Positions 21,510 to 32,611 of a stretch of 64,000 nucleotides of DNA are shown here, in pieces. The position numbers and the translations under genes are program-made. The stretch covers positions 4,216,001 through 4,280,000 of the forward strand of contig OX388322.1 in NCBI GenBank assembly GCA_947579605.1. Direction: 5' to 3'. The notes beneath the pieces were generated by a model. The model searched no databases. It had not been told where the DNA came from and was given only the letters and a program-made list of their open reading frames with translations. The stretch comes from Athripsodes cinereus (lineage: Eukaryota > Arthropoda > Insecta > Trichoptera > Leptoceridae). How positions within the stretch are numbered: position 1 is the first letter of the stretch; every line of letters begins with the position of its first letter.

Positions 21510-22900
21510 TGACAGAACAACAACAACAACAAAAAAAACAATCATACACAATCACACAGGTACATTGCGTTATTAAATAAGTTCTTAAATTAGAATCTTC
21601 CACTGGAGAGAATGCAGGATATTTTGGGATTTGTTCCGTGATTTGTGTTGCGTTTTCGTGTGGGATGATGTGTGTGTGTGTTAATATGTGACGTGGGATT
21701 TGTGATGTATATGGTTGAGGGATATGTTGTTTTTTTGATAAATATGATTGTGTTTATGTAGGAAATGAATGCTTTTATGGTTGTGTATATTTTTGTGTAT
21801 GATCTATCTAGTTGGGCAGCATCAATTTTGTATATATGTAATTTTAACTAAGAAATAAATAAAAAAGTCTATAAAAACTAAAAAGTTGTAATGTCACAAT
21901 TTTGAATGACTTTATAAATAATACATGTATGTAATTGTAACATATTTGTATGGAAGCATTGGGTAGAATGTTTATTCACCTGATGCGGGTATTTTTTTGG
22001 TGTTTATATGTTTTGTTGTATTTATGTGTATTTGTATGTGTTTATGTATTTTTGATATGTATTATGTATAGACACTGCTTGCCACTCCTACACAAGTGTT
22101 TGTGCACTTTCTGGAGGGGTAAAAAACGTATTTTTGTTCTCTAGAGAATGCAAAAAAATATGTATAGTATATAAGAAACAATTAATGTAAATGTATTTTG
22201 TTAAATAAAATTATTAAAAAAAAAAAAGGCAAGTACTATTGCTGAGAATTTTTTTATAACTTGAACCAATCGTAGTTGCGATCTCACAAATTATTTAAAA
22301 CAATTAAAACAAAGGCTGGTGATAGCTACTCAGATTACAAAAAAAAAAATACAAAAAAAAACAATGTACCTACCTAAAGCTATTTTGCGTTAACGCTAAA
22401 AAATATTCACCATTTTTACGAATATAATACAGGTAATTTTGTTTATTGCAATAATTTAATTGATACGTATTTATTATTATTTAATAAATTAATCTAATTG
22501 AATTATAATGAAATGGCCAATTTCACATTTAATAAAATCGCTCAATAATCAACATCAACATTACATTCTTTTTCTTACAAATAATTAGGTATCATTGTCC
22601 AATGTAAGTAAATTATTCGATAGCAGTCTTAAGAAATATTTTTGTCTGAGAAACTAGAGTAAATATCCAGCTAACAAAAAATAAATAACGAATTACTAAG
22701 TACGCATGTTTCAATTTGTATCATTTAAATATTTCGAAAGAATATTGTAAAATCTTTAATGGATTTTTAATTTAACAATGAAAAATTGACCAATGTTTAC
22801 AATTTTTTACATATTTATCTAATGTATTATTTATCTATCAATTTTATATCTATATCATGGCGGTATCTAACACGACTGGGGTAGTCAGTGGATTGAGCAA
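21510..22900. other. T/G-rich low-complexity stretch
   Basis: From 21600 to 22150 the plus strand is rich in 'tgtgtttatg'-like words and ends near 22203-22228 in 'aataaaattattaaaaaa', which looks like an eroded LINE 3' UTR. The rest to 22900 is anonymous. Confidence 0.3.
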
Positions 22901-22904
22901 TTTA

Positions 22905-23060
22905 TTTATTTATCGTGTCGAAACCCAGAAAAAACCAATCAAACTGATCTCCAGTACTGTGCGAAACGTACAGCAGGTGGAGATGCGTCAAAAATATCCT
23001 CCATAGTGCATGTGACAGGGCACAATGGACACTCCAACAAGTGTGGCATAATAAACATAA
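22905..23060 (-). mobile_element. Probable LINE C-terminal fragment
   Basis: One minus-strand frame reads 'FIMPHLLECPLCPVTCTMED', a short disordered segment and 'WRSVWLVFSGFRHDK' before a stop followed by AAAT repeats. A Cys/His cluster plus a 'WRSVW' end before an AAAT tail fits a LINE terminus, but I cannot place the family. Confidence 0.45.
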
Positions 23061-23064
23061 AATA

Positions 23065-23245
23065 CCTCATCTTTCTTAACCTTCTTTACATGTCTTGTTG
23101 GATCTCCCCGACGTTGACTATCACCCGGGAAAAGCCTTGTCTGTCCTGTGCTGCACGAAACAGTTCCTCCTCACCTTTCATTCCGAAGCCAGGAAATCCG
23201 CTTTCTTCTAACCCCTCTACGGCCCTCAATTTTACCTTCTATGAT
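23065..23245 (-). mobile_element. LINE-E C-terminal fragment
   Basis: The minus strand retains 'LFRAAQDRQGFSRVIVNVG', the LINE-E end motif, with a diverged upstream part. A SINE1 tail follows directly on the plus strand. Confidence 0.6.
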
Positions 23246-23257
23246 CAATTGTGTCTA

Positions 23258-23313
23258 AGGTTGTATTTGGGTTTATAACAAAACCCAGATATATCCTTTA
23301 AAAAAAAAATTGT
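23258..23313 (+). mobile_element. SINE1 3' tail
   Basis: 'aaggttgtatttgggtttat' and 'aaaacccagatatatcc' plus an A-run; the tRNA-like head is missing. Confidence 0.7.
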
Positions 23314-23319
23314 AGGAGA

Positions 23320-23650
23320 GCATATTTTCCAACTCTCATTATGTGACCAAAATATGAAGTTTTACGGAGCTTGATTGTTGCGAACTATTCGTTCTGTGCA
23401 TTTGCTCTATCCAATACTTTAAAGTTACTTGTCATGTCAATCTAGGATATTCTCAACATCCTTCAGTGAATCTACATTTCAAACTCCTCCAAGCGGATAA
23501 TGATTCCTTTTGGATTCATGAAACTAATTAATTTCATAACTCATCTTTGTAAATCATCATCTTTAAAAATACTATATTTGTACTATTCATACGATATTAA
23601 GGTGTTAATCAGGGTAGTTGAAAGAAGGCAACTACTTAATACAATCAGTT
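23320..23650. other. Unassigned stretch
   Basis: No recognised motif. Confidence 0.3.
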
Positions 23651-23654
23651 AACT

Positions 23655-23815
23655 ACGGATTGGCACCCAGGCCTGCTCGACCATCGCGGAGGTGAAGACC
23701 GAAGGCAGCAATGTTAGAGGCTGACCAAGACACATCTGAATGGATCAAGTGAAAAAGGACATGAACTGTTGCATGTACGTAGAATAAAAGAGACTAGGAG
23801 ATAATAGGGAGGAAA
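23655..23815 (+). mobile_element. RTE-like LINE 3' end
   Basis: 'gaccatcgcggaggtgaaga' and 'ggacatgaactgttgcatgt' match the end of the copy at 28556-29205 (protein motif 'KKDMNC..YVE.KRL..NREE'). Numerous frame breaks. Confidence 0.65.
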
Positions 23816-23819
23816 AGAA

Positions 23820-24300
23820 ATGAAAATATAAACTCGTTGTAGATCTATATAAATAGGAGTCTTTGACTTCTGAGATATCCGGGCGTGTAGAGGGTTCATT
23901 CGATATGTCGCACACTATATATGTACGTTCATACACTCGTCGCCCATCAGTTTACAGAATATTATTCGTAGGAAGCTATCGCCCTAAATAGTGCTGCATT
24001 TGCGTTGTGTGTCTTTTTTAGACAGATAGCCCCACTCTGATAGCATCTTTTGACAAGTATTTACAAAAAATGTATTTACAATGTAGTGAATTTACATTGA
24101 AATGTAATAACAAATAATAAAATGATAGACATTTGGATGATATCAGATTTACATATGCTGATAGAGAATTAATGTCATCCTTTACGCAAATTAAAAATAT
24201 GTAATAATTTGTCCTTCACTCGCTTCATTAATAATATAGCACTGCAAAGAAACTGACAATCAAACAATGAAAATAATACCCTACATACAAAGCATAACGC
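23820..24300. other. Mostly anonymous, small Rep-K piece
   Basis: 'aaataggagtctttgacttc' and 'tgagatatccgg' at 23850-23882 are a Rep-K scrap. The rest is unassigned. Confidence 0.35.
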
Positions 24301-24307
24301 TCTATAG

Positions 24308-24515
24308 CAGTGGTGTATCTGTTTTCATACTGGGTAAACTCGCTCTCAATAAAAAGTTATTACATAAGTATAGGGTTCATGAAATTGGGATTGTCAGAAG
24401 AAATCATGCCTCTGTGATAAATTCGTCCTCTGTATATTGATTGTACGATTGTACTTAAAATAGTTACATTTCTGTATAAAATTGATTATAATCAATGTAC
24501 AGATAAGGTAAAATT
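24308..24515 (+). mobile_element. hAT-like 5' end joined to Rep-B
   Basis: 'cagtggtgtatctg' with 'catactgggtaaact' resembles the left end of the element at 33355-34348. Rep-B follows, with 'tgataaattcgtcctctgta' and 'caatgtacag'. Confidence 0.45.
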
Positions 24516-24519
24516 AAAT

Positions 24520-25360
24520 TCGTATGATATAAAAAAAAATACTCCATATTACGAAATAATGGTCTCCCGTTTAAGAGGTGAGTGCTATCGACGTAGCGTA
24601 ACTTTGATGATCAGTTTCAGTTTACGTGCCAAAGCAGCATCACCTCAAGGACAGTGTACAATTCATATGTCATATTATAAATATAGATAAATAAATAGAT
24701 TAAACGAGAATCTCAGATACATAAAGGTATCCACGTCAGAAGTTACATATTATATTGAATTACATTAAATATTTTGGATACAATATGTATTGACGTCAAG
24801 AATGTAAAACAGAATACAATATTTAATAGTAATTAGTAAAATAAAAGGTTTTTAGGTTCCTTCTGAATTTCTGAAGGGTATTGTGATAAGTCGCATATTG
24901 GTATCTTTATGGAAATTTGTTTGATACTTCTGACGAAATCGAAACGAATTCACTTATGCACCGAAACTCAAAATGATGGGACTTATAACTGCCTGCACGT
25001 AATTTTATCAATGGCTTTTTGGATTGTATTGACGACACTCCACTGTTTTATATATACTATTTGTAATTTCAAATTCATCTCTAGCAATACGACTCAACCC
25101 GTATTAGCACTTGTGATAAATTTTAATTGGGGCAATGTCATACAATCTGTCACATGTGGTCCAATGTCACCAAGTCGACATCGCATGAAGAAAGTAATCA
25201 ATCAAATTATACGTCTGAGTCGATGATTTAGAATAATTTAGAATAGTAATGAGAAATAATATGATAATCATTCTTTTTCTATTATTAACAATTGTATGAG
25301 TTTAAGAATGAAAATCTAACACATGAATCTTATACATAAGGCTTAGAAAATACTATATCG
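24520..25360. other. Unassigned, includes an open frame without motif
   Basis: An ATG-initiated frame of 105 codons runs at 24909-25226. It has no recognisable domain, and nothing around it looks like an exon. I do not call it a gene. Confidence 0.3.
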
Positions 25361-25364
25361 CCTT

Positions 25365-25445
25365 CTCGTCTGGAGAATTACCAAATAAGGTAAAGATATC
25401 TTTTCGAAATTTTATATGATAGTATCATGTGTAAAATTTATAGAA
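25365..25445 (+). mobile_element. SINE3-like 3' part
   Basis: 'ccaaataaggtaaagatatc' and 'gtatcatgtgtaaaattta' parallel 8665-8725. Confidence 0.45.
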
Positions 25446-25454
25446 ATAATATAT

Positions 25455-25650
25455 TGGCGACACAGAAGACATAGAGAGATGGAGCTGGAAGAGGAGACGA
25501 TTCTGGAGAGACCATAGGAACAGGATGGCTGAAAACGGGAAAGCCCACATTGCTACAAAGAAGACACCAGCTGGCTCACGTTCACGAGGAAGATCACCAA
25601 GAAGATGGAAGGACAGCTGGCCCTTAGTGTCATAAGAGGGAACAACTTTC
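25455..25650 (+). mobile_element. LINE C-terminal fragment
   Basis: The plus strand encodes a tryptophan/arginine-rich stretch ('WSWKRRRFWRDHRNRMAENG') and then 'SRGRSPRRWKDSW'. The 'GR.P.RW.D.W' form resembles the post-RT region of several LINE families. It is the only copy in the window. Confidence 0.5.
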
Positions 25651-25672
25651 GAAGCAACAGATCAATGATCAA

Positions 25673-25803
25673 TGGGTTAGTTGGAAGAGATCGCGCCATT
25701 GCGATAATCTCTGTATATTGATTGTATTAAATTTGAATGTATACATTTTATGTAATTGTTTTTAATCAATGTACAGTAAAGAATGAATAAATAAATACAT
25801 AAA
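25673..25803 (+). mobile_element. Rep-B (LINE 3' end)
   Basis: 'gggttagttggaagagatcg', 'attgcgataatctctgtata', 'caatgtacagtaaagaatga' and an AAAT tail; next to a LINE-D end on the minus strand (25800-25868). Confidence 0.75.
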
Positions 25804-26254
25804 TAATGCAATATGCCGTTCCGTTCTCTTTGCCTATCCCGCTTGGGAAACAGTGTGACGGTATACAAAGATAAATAGATAATATGTTGGTTGATTCAAT
25901 AAATTGAAAATTTGGTTACGACATAAACGTAGTCTGTTGTTTTTCGAGTTTCGCGTCTATATCATTGATGTCTTTTGGGAATTGACGTGTGTACCTACCT
26001 GTACACTTGTTTAAAATTTTGATATTTTGCATTTATTCCAGATGGTTGTATTCAAAGTATGTTTATTTTTGTTTAAAACTTTATTTTCATGAAGCGAAAT
26101 GTTATTCAATTTAAATGTTTTGTTTGTCTTGTTTGTGTAAGGATACGTATTACATACGTACCTATACCTATTATGTGATTTTTGTGACAGTGAATGTAAC
26201 ATTTTAACAATGAATGTACCATTCACCGATTTTACTAGTACAACTACTACTATA

Positions 26255-26365
26255 CCATCACGGTCTATCCCACAAGTGGGGTAGCCAGCAGACTAGTAGC
26301 ATGTAATAAAAATGGAAGCTGTCCTCTCCACAACAACAACAGGATGGGTGGCTCACGTCATCCCT
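26255..26365 (-). repeat. Rep-A copy, 3' half
   Basis: 'ccatcacggtctatcccaca' and 'agtggggtagccagcagact', 'gtcctctccac' and 'aggatgggtgg' follow the inverted consensus. It starts with 'ctactactatacc'. Confidence 0.75.
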
Positions 26366-26479
26366 GTACTTTAAAACTAAAAAAATATCTTACAACCTCA
26401 CAACCTCTAGAAGTATAGATTCTCGACGATAACTTTAAAATTGCAAAAGGTGATATGTATATCATCTCTCTTTTTCTGA

Positions 26480-26580
26480 ATCTACTATCACGGCATCTTC
26501 CATAAATGAGGTAGCCTGTAGCATCTGATATTCGGAATGGGTGGACATACGTTATCGCTGAATTAAAAATAATGATTCTC
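26480..26580 (-). repeat. Rep-A copy, diverged
   Basis: 'atcacggcatcttccataaa', 'tgaggtagcctgtagc' and 'gaatgggtggacatacg'. Confidence 0.6.
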
Positions 26581-26599
26581 TGATACGTTAATAATTTAA

Positions 26600-27020
26600 A
26601 TTATAATTAACAATTTTCTGTTTAATTTATTGACATCTTAAATTATTATAGACGTTTTGACATTTTAACTATTTATGACATTAATTCTTATGACATTAAT
26701 ATTATTTGTATCATTTACTTTAGATTTTTTTTTTCTTCTATCTACATGACATCTCCTACATTATTGCAATTTTAATTCTTGACATATGTATTAAATACTA
26801 AACATTTCATAGAAATTCTGTACCTACTGACACTCCAATATTTTATGATTTGACTTAAATTATTATTGTTATGAAATGATTCCCTTTTGTGTTTTGTTAA
26901 TTCTTGTTTTCCTACTGTGTTGTGAATGAGATATTTGATTTGTATATTGTTTATTCTTTAACATGTAAAAGGCTCACGCCGTGGATTGTGAAATAAGATA
27001 AAATAAAAATAAAATAAATA
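26600..27020 (+). mobile_element. Rep-C LINE 3' UTR
   Basis: A T-rich non-coding stretch ending in 'ttaacatgtaaaaggctcac' and 'gccgtgg' plus an AAATAAAAT tail. It is the longest Rep-C copy. Confidence 0.6.
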
Positions 27021-27024
27021 CGTG

Positions 27025-27685
27025 ATGTCTAACGAACACCTGCTTTTAAGAAGAAAAGAGTGAGTTTTATTGATGATGATGATGACAGATGATTTTTCAG
27101 CACCGTTAAATAGAGTATCCATTTCAAGGATGCGAGAAGCACTATCAGAAAAGAGGTGCCTTCAGTTTGTGGAAACTTTACGGGTAAATGCAATATGTAA
27201 CGAAATTCAGTGAAACTTAATTTAGTCGAACACAAAGAGTAGATTCACTTTTCAAATATTCAAACTTTCAATTTCAGAACGAACTCCAAAACGTCACACA
27301 CATTCATGAAATTTAATTTCGCTTTCGTTTAAACTTTGAAGCAAAGCATTATACTCCTTATTCACTCATTCATAGAGATCAAATCTTTGTTACCGAATGT
27401 ATGGATATAAAACAATACAACTCTGCATGATGTTCTGTTTTTAAATATATATATATTATACTCTAATGAGTATTGTTAGCATTGTGTGTGAACTTCATTG
27501 AGTAAATGATGAGATTTTCCATCTCACTCTGTCCTTTGTGATGCGTATGTGATGGAAAAGGTCAAGAGAACAATGCAGCTTGTGTACAGGGTAGTCCACA
27601 AGTATGCGATAGTTTTATTAATCTATATATATTATATAAATCTGTTTTTCAAATTTACGTACTAAATTTTCACCGGGCTATATTC
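27025..27685. other. Unassigned stretch
   Basis: A short segment at 27085-27130 ('gatgatttttcagcaccgtt' and 'agagtatccatttcaag') recurs at 49800-49842, so it belongs to an unnamed low-copy repeat. Nothing else recognised. Confidence 0.35.
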
Positions 27686-27689
27686 TACT

Positions 27690-27780
27690 ACTACTACTAT
27701 ACCATCACGGCATATCCCACAAGTGGGGTAGCCAGCAGATCAGCTGCATGTAAGAAACATGCAAACTGACCTCTTGGGCT
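27690..27780 (-). repeat. Rep-A 3' end
   Basis: 'ctactactactataccatca' then 'cggcatatcccacaagtggg'. The tail is a clear (CTA)n run on this strand. Confidence 0.75.
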
Positions 27781-27989
27781 CTATTCTCCCATTTCATAAC
27801 TTATAATTTTTTAGATATTTACCTATTTTTTGTTGCATTTTCTGAATAAAATAATAAAGTGTCAACAACCTTTTTTTGTATCAATAAATGAATGAATGAA
27901 TGAATGAGTTAATAAAATTGTTACGTTGATAATGGTATTAAAATCATCTGTAGAGTTTCCAAATTTAAATATATTTAGAAACACCCCAT

Positions 27990-28230
27990 GGAGTCGCCCG
28001 GGCAAAGAATAGGTCTCTACCTTTCTAATGTCCTGTAAAAGGCAGATGTTCTGAAAACCATATATATATAAGACAATTAATATCTAAAATTGGGAGATGA
28101 GTAATGCCACCCATTCTGAATATCTTATTTTTTTACTGGCACGGAAAAGACAATCTGCATACTTATTTATTCCTTATAGTTAGCCTGACGTCTACCTCAC
28201 TTGTGGAATATGCTTGATAATTTAAGAGTA
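27990..28230 (+). repeat. Rep-A copy, nearly full length
   Basis: 'ggcaaagaataggtctctac', 'tgtcctgtaaaaggcagatg', 'gccacccattctgaatatct', 'ctacctcacttgtggaatat'. Confidence 0.75.
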
Positions 28231-28555
28231 GTATCTCTAATTTTTCAGAGTTCGGCAAAATGCTGCTTTATTTGGTTAACGCAAGATTAAAATTTACCGA
28301 AATATACTCCAAATTTAGCAATATGCTTTTATCATTGGTGAAATATCAAAGTATTTGGATAAATTGAAACAAGCGTTTCATTCAATTATAGATTAAACAA
28401 CGCGATAGAAACCTCTTTCCACTTCTTAAGTCATTATCAAACCCCTATAGATATTAATATAGTGTATTTTCTAACTAACATAGTAATTTCAGATGAGTAT
28501 AGTACCCATTTAGAAAGTCTTATTTTTATTATACCTACTGCTGTCAAAGTACAAC

Positions 28556-29205
28556 ATGAAAATAAATAAAGACAAAACAAAATTTAAGGTCGTTGGAAGA
28601 GAGGAAGCGACTGCGAACATTGCCATAAATGGAGTGAGCATCAAACAAGTAAGAGAATTCGTGTACTTGGGCAGCAGAATAAACCAGGATGGACGCTCCA
28701 AATCGGAAATTGTGAGCAGAATAAACCACGAAAGGATTGCCTTTAACAAAAAATCGAAGATATTGGAATCCCCAAATATTGATTTTCGCGTAAGGAAGAA
28801 CCTTACTAAAGCCTTTGTATGGAGCATTCTGCTTTATGGTTGTAAGATGTGGACCATCAGCAAGAGTGAAAGCAGACGGTTGGCGGCCTTTGAGATGTGG
28901 TGCTACAGACGCATGCTGAAGATCCATTGGTCGCAACACGTCGAAAACGAAGAAGTATTAACCAGGGTAGGCGAAAAAAGGCAACTTTTTAAGAGAATCA
29001 GCCAACAACGAGCTAACTGGATTGGCCACAACATCAGGCACCCAGGACTACTCATCGCCATCGCGGAGGGTAAGACCGAGGGAACAAATGGCAGAGGCTC
29101 ACCAAGAGATGTGTATATGGACTAACTGAAGAGGGACATGAACTGTGGCTCATACGTAGAGCTGAAAAGACTGGCTGAGAATAGGGAGGAATTATCCATG
29201 AATCT
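28556..29205 (+). mobile_element. RTE-like LINE RT C-terminal remnant
   Basis: A 189-codon open frame encodes the part of a non-LTR retrotransposon protein downstream of the catalytic palm. In order: 'NKDKTKFKVVGR' (about residue 3), 'REFVYLGSRI' (about 33), 'ILLYGCKMWT' (about 92), 'FEMWCYRRMLKIHW' (about 112) and 'WIGHNIRH' (about 155). After a stop at 29123 the frame continues past it with 'LKRDMNCGSYVELKRL' and 'NREE'. This motif order is typical of RTE/BovB-type and related LINE proteins; the clade is inference. Endonuclease and YxDD are missing. It has the longest clean frame of any element here, so it may be relatively young. Relatives lie at 23655-23815 and 38332-38640. Confidence 0.8.
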
Positions 29206-29209
29206 GTTA

Positions 29210-29850
29210 AGAACTCTTTCTTTCTTAGTATATTCTATTTTTTGCATCTTTTTTTCTTCTAATGTCACTATATTTATTAAACTCTTTTTAAACTTTGTAT
29301 TAAATAATATTATTAATATAAGTATTTGTGTTGATAATATACATAATCGTTAAAATATAATATAATATTAAATAATATTATTGATATTATAGTGATAACC
29401 TGTTTAAATGTCGATTAAAAATAAATGAAACACATGCGGTCGATTTGCTGGTTGCTCCACTTGTAGTATACGATGTGGTGGAGTGGAAGATAATTATTAC
29501 ATAATACATAATATTTCGTTTCATTATTATTAAGCATTAAAATAAATTAAAATAAGATTGCAAGTGTTAAGTCATTTTCGCTTGATACTGTAGTTTGAAC
29601 TCTGATGGTAGTATGGTAACAATATGTTAGGTCCGTTCTTACAAAATGTAACAATGATACTTGTTAGTTAAGTTCTCTTAAGTCCCCTATACACGGTGAG
29701 ATATTATGTGTCGCACCTATACCAATCGCGTTTTCCATAAACAATAAAAATATTCCAAATTCAACTTTGTGTAAGAATATTTCGCATTTTTAAAATGTAC
29801 ACACAATATACTTTTTAATGTTCTCTTTTGTGGGTTTTTTCTCTGCCTCG
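29210..29850. other. Anonymous A+T-rich stretch
   Basis: A Rep-A-like end fragment, 'tttgctggttgctccacttg', lies at 29446-29465. Otherwise unassigned. Confidence 0.35.
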
Positions 29851-29854
29851 CTGT

Positions 29855-29975
29855 TTTTTGTTTTTTTTTTTGGATTTGCTTCGTTTTTTTTTTAATTTTT
29901 ACTCTTGAGATCACTTTGTCCAAAAACTGTTATGGTCTCAGTGCAGGGTAACATTTTTAGGATAATAATAATTCA
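29855..29975 (+). mobile_element. Rep-J (LINE 3' end)
   Basis: 'ttgagatcactttgtccaaa' and 'gttatggtctcagtgcaggg' then 'taataataat'. The same core occurs at 49265-49405 and 49985-50135. GAGATC and GGTCTC-like halves can pair into a stem. Confidence 0.65.
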
Positions 29976-30039
29976 GGCGAATTTTTGGTTCGATCGTTCG
30001 AAACGCAGTCTCCGTGATGGCAATACAGTGTTTCATGGG

Positions 30040-30100
30040 AAATAGAATGTCGTAGACAACGTTTGGGAGATCTAACATGGTATAAAGTAGAAGAAGAAAA
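30040..30100 (+). mobile_element. LINE-E 3' tail
   Basis: 'cgtttgggagatctaacatg' followed by 'gtagaagaagaaaaga' matches the LINE-E stop region and (GAA)n tail. Confidence 0.45.
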
Positions 30101-30364
30101 GAGAATAATTTGAAACATTAATTTCTACTTCTTAAAATTAATTTAAGTATATACATTGAGCAATTTAAATATCACCAAGTTTGTTGTACATGACTCGATG
30201 TCGCTCAGGATACAACAATCATGTTTACAGTTTAATACAATTTAGATAAAATTTAAATGTTTTGACAACTGTAATTACAATTTATTTTTCAAGAGTTTTT
30301 GTGTTTACACTGTGGAAATCCAGTTTAATGTTTAATAAATGAAATATCAAAATATATTATTGAG

Positions 30365-30895
30365 CACTGTTTAATCTCCACTTTTTTAGGTTAGATACCA
30401 AAAATTTTCGCCTATACTTGTAGGCATCTTCAGGGAAACTGAAATCTAAAAAGTTGTGAGAGCTATTGTTCATGTGGTGAGAATGGTACAAGTAGTGAGA
30501 GGGGGGGGGTAGTGGGAGGAGTAATGGTAGATATGGAGGCGGAGTGGTTGGTAGGAGTAGAATATACTAACAAAAGAAATGAGGGTGGGATTTGAATATT
30601 TACAATGTTTTTCTTATTTCTATAAATCTCTAAGGTTTCCAAGGTGTTTAGTCTACCCGCCCCACACACAGAATGCAATACCTTTGTACCGTCTATGTCA
30701 AATGAATGGTCATATTCGATGCAATGATCCGCCATTTTGAGTATCCAGACATTTCTCTAAACGCCCTGTTATGTTCAACAAATCTGGAACGCACTGTACG
30801 AGATGTCTGTCCTATGTATTTCGCAACACAGTCGTTACATCCAATAAAATACACACCACTACCACCCATTCGATCTATCTTGTCTTTATGATTGA
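30365..30895 (-). mobile_element. Penelope-like element, GIY-YIG C-terminus
   Basis: The minus strand encodes the C-terminal endonuclease of a Penelope-like retroelement. 'GSGVYFIGCNDC' supplies the GIY-like first half and 'AKYIGQTSR' the YIG half, followed by 'RFVEHNRAFRE'. After one frameshift near 30735 the frame goes on with 'ADHCIEYDHSFD', 'NTLETLEIYRNKKNI' and a Pro/Ser/Thr-rich tail after 'NIQIPP'. PLEs carry RT plus GIY-YIG, and this domain order is characteristic; the RT half is absent. Past the stop, 'ccctgaagatgcctacaag' on the same strand resembles the PLE 3' untranslated motif. A related GIY-YIG occurs at 61770-62060, a more distant one at 47735-48645. Confidence 0.85.
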
Positions 30896-30899
30896 ATAA

Positions 30900-31500
30900 T
30901 GATTTAATGACATATTTTGTTTTTAAAATACTGTTTATACAATAAATAAATAAATAATATATTAGACCTTTGAGAGTCCAGAGAAAGATTCAAGTCAAAC
31001 CTTTTGGGTGAGCGGTAGCACAATTTGGAGCGAAATTACACTCACTGAACGGAAAACTATTAAGACATTTTAATATGAACCTTATTTTGCTTCTACGAAA
31101 TTTGTTTCAAGATGAAAGAAAAAGGAAAAATTGTACGGAAACTTATTTACAAGAATGTATTATTAGCGATGTTGGGGAGATTTGAGTATCGGACGTGTAT
31201 CCGATTGAGATCTCATAGTTGTGAATACTTCATTGCCTTCGTTCGCATCTATGTATGTAGGTAGGTATTCCTACTTAGTATTTCTACCTACTTGCATTAT
31301 TACTATTAAAGAAATATACCTTTATATTATTATGTAGGTAGTTAAAATATTACTTGTGTCGTTTTTTCCGGCTTCGTTCAAAATAAACATCAAATTTACA
31401 TCACATCAACATATAGATAACGTCACGAGTACTTTCCTAAGAAATGGGGATAAGTTAGGAGGAATTATTTAACAGGCAACACCATTATCCAAATAATATT
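30900..31500. other. Unassigned stretch
   Basis: No recognised motif apart from short palindromic 'gtaggtaggtattcctac' words near 31258-31280. Confidence 0.3.
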
Positions 31501-31504
31501 TTTG

Positions 31505-31655
31505 ACAGTTCTATCCATGTGGTGGTTTTGCTGGTTTGGTGGTGTTGGCTGTACAGTCTTGAGGCTGCCCATTCACATGGCATCCCTCGTAAAGACAATT
31601 TTGATAGTTTAGAAATTAAAATCGGAAAAATGGAAGAATTGATCTTCCATTAAGT
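31505..31655 (+). repeat. Rep-K upstream segment
   Basis: 'tcttgaggctgcccattcac', 'ggcatccctcgtaaagacaa' and 'aatcggaaaaatggaag' parallel 36845-36980. It appears to be the left part of the Rep-K family. Confidence 0.5.
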
Positions 31656-31895
31656 TATCGAGTATCCTGTAAAAGGCAGGTGTTCGAAAAATCTTACATT
31701 CAGCGATGAGGTTTGACACTCATCCCAAATGTCTTTTTTTTAAAGGGAAATATACAAAAATACTATACTACTATACTATACCATCACGGCATATCCCACA
31801 AGTGGGGTAGCCAGCAGATCAGCTACATGTAAGAAACATGCAAACTGTCCTCTTCGTGCCAATATAAAATCAAGACATTCAGGATGGGTGGCATA
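31650..31895. repeat. Rep-A pieces facing each other
   Basis: A plus-strand 5' part ('atcctgtaaaaggcaggtgt', 31665-31740) is followed by a minus-strand 3' half (31770-31895) starting 'ctatactataccatcacgg'. Confidence 0.7.
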
Positions 31896-31964
31896 TACAA
31901 AAATAAAGACATTTTATTTGAAGATAAAAGATAAAAAAAAAATTAACTGATTATTTTGTGCAAT

Positions 31965-32010
31965 AGTCGAGTGTATGCGGAGACGGGATATCTTCCAACT
32001 AACCTATAGG
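31965..32010 (-). mobile_element. Rep-B fragment
   Basis: 'gagacgggatatcttccaac' with 'taacc' is the inverted Rep-B start. Confidence 0.5.
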
Positions 32011-32014
32011 TATA

Positions 32015-32370
32015 ATTATGTATTGTGTAACATGTTTTTTCTTACCACGATAATAATGGATAAAAAAAAACACATTTTATTTACTTATTTAAACAACGCT
32101 GGGTATAAGAGCTAGAATGTCGGCAGGAGGTTTTATACAAATCTGTCTCAGGGTCAATAGATCTACAAGTACCTAGATACATAATGAGATCCATACCTAC
32201 TATAGATCGTCCTATTATCTTACAATAATAATATGATGAGGATCAAGATCCTACGTGCAGATCTTTAACTGTGTTTTTAGTCTTATCGTTGGTATGCTGA
32301 ATAAAACAAAATTTAGACTGATCACGCTGCAGCAGTTAAAATGCTTTAATATCTTTACGTTATTATTGTA
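32015..32370. other. Unassigned stretch
   Basis: No recognised motif. Confidence 0.3.
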
Positions 32371-32379
32371 CCCAACTTT

Positions 32380-32602
32380 TTTTTTATAAACCCAAATACA
32401 ACCCTCAAAGCACGAGCACTGCTCAATTTTGAGGGTCAAATATGTACCTAATAAATGTGTTTTTTAGTAATAAGGTGTGTATGTAATATTATTAAATTGT
32501 TAATTTTATTTAAATAAAAATATTTGAATTTGAATTTGAACAACCTTATACACCTCTCACAGTAAACTAAAAGCTTGTGTCGTGAAAGGGGATTTTGCCG
32601 GA
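32380..32602 (-). mobile_element. SINE1 interrupted by a Rep-M tail
   Basis: SINE1 on the minus strand ('tataaacccaaatacaac' at 32385-32402) resumes at 32536 ('caaccttatacacctctcac', 'gcttgtgtcgtgaaagggg'). Between them lies a Rep-M LINE end, 'ccctcaaagcacgagcactg', finishing in 'tttgaatttgaatttgaa'. The repeated 'acaacc' is a plausible short target duplication. Confidence 0.75.
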
Positions 32603-32611
32603 AAATAAATT

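Noticed and set aside
22195..22230. Polyadenylation site of a host gene
   Set aside because: 'aataaaattattaaaaaa' sits at the end of a non-coding T/G-rich stretch that looks like a LINE 3' UTR; no exon upstream.
24909..25226. 105-codon plus-strand open frame
   Set aside because: No recognisable motif and no neighbouring coding signal.
28510..28939. Minus-strand open frames of 105 and 131 codons
   Set aside because: Opposite-strand shadows of the RTE-like RT remnant.
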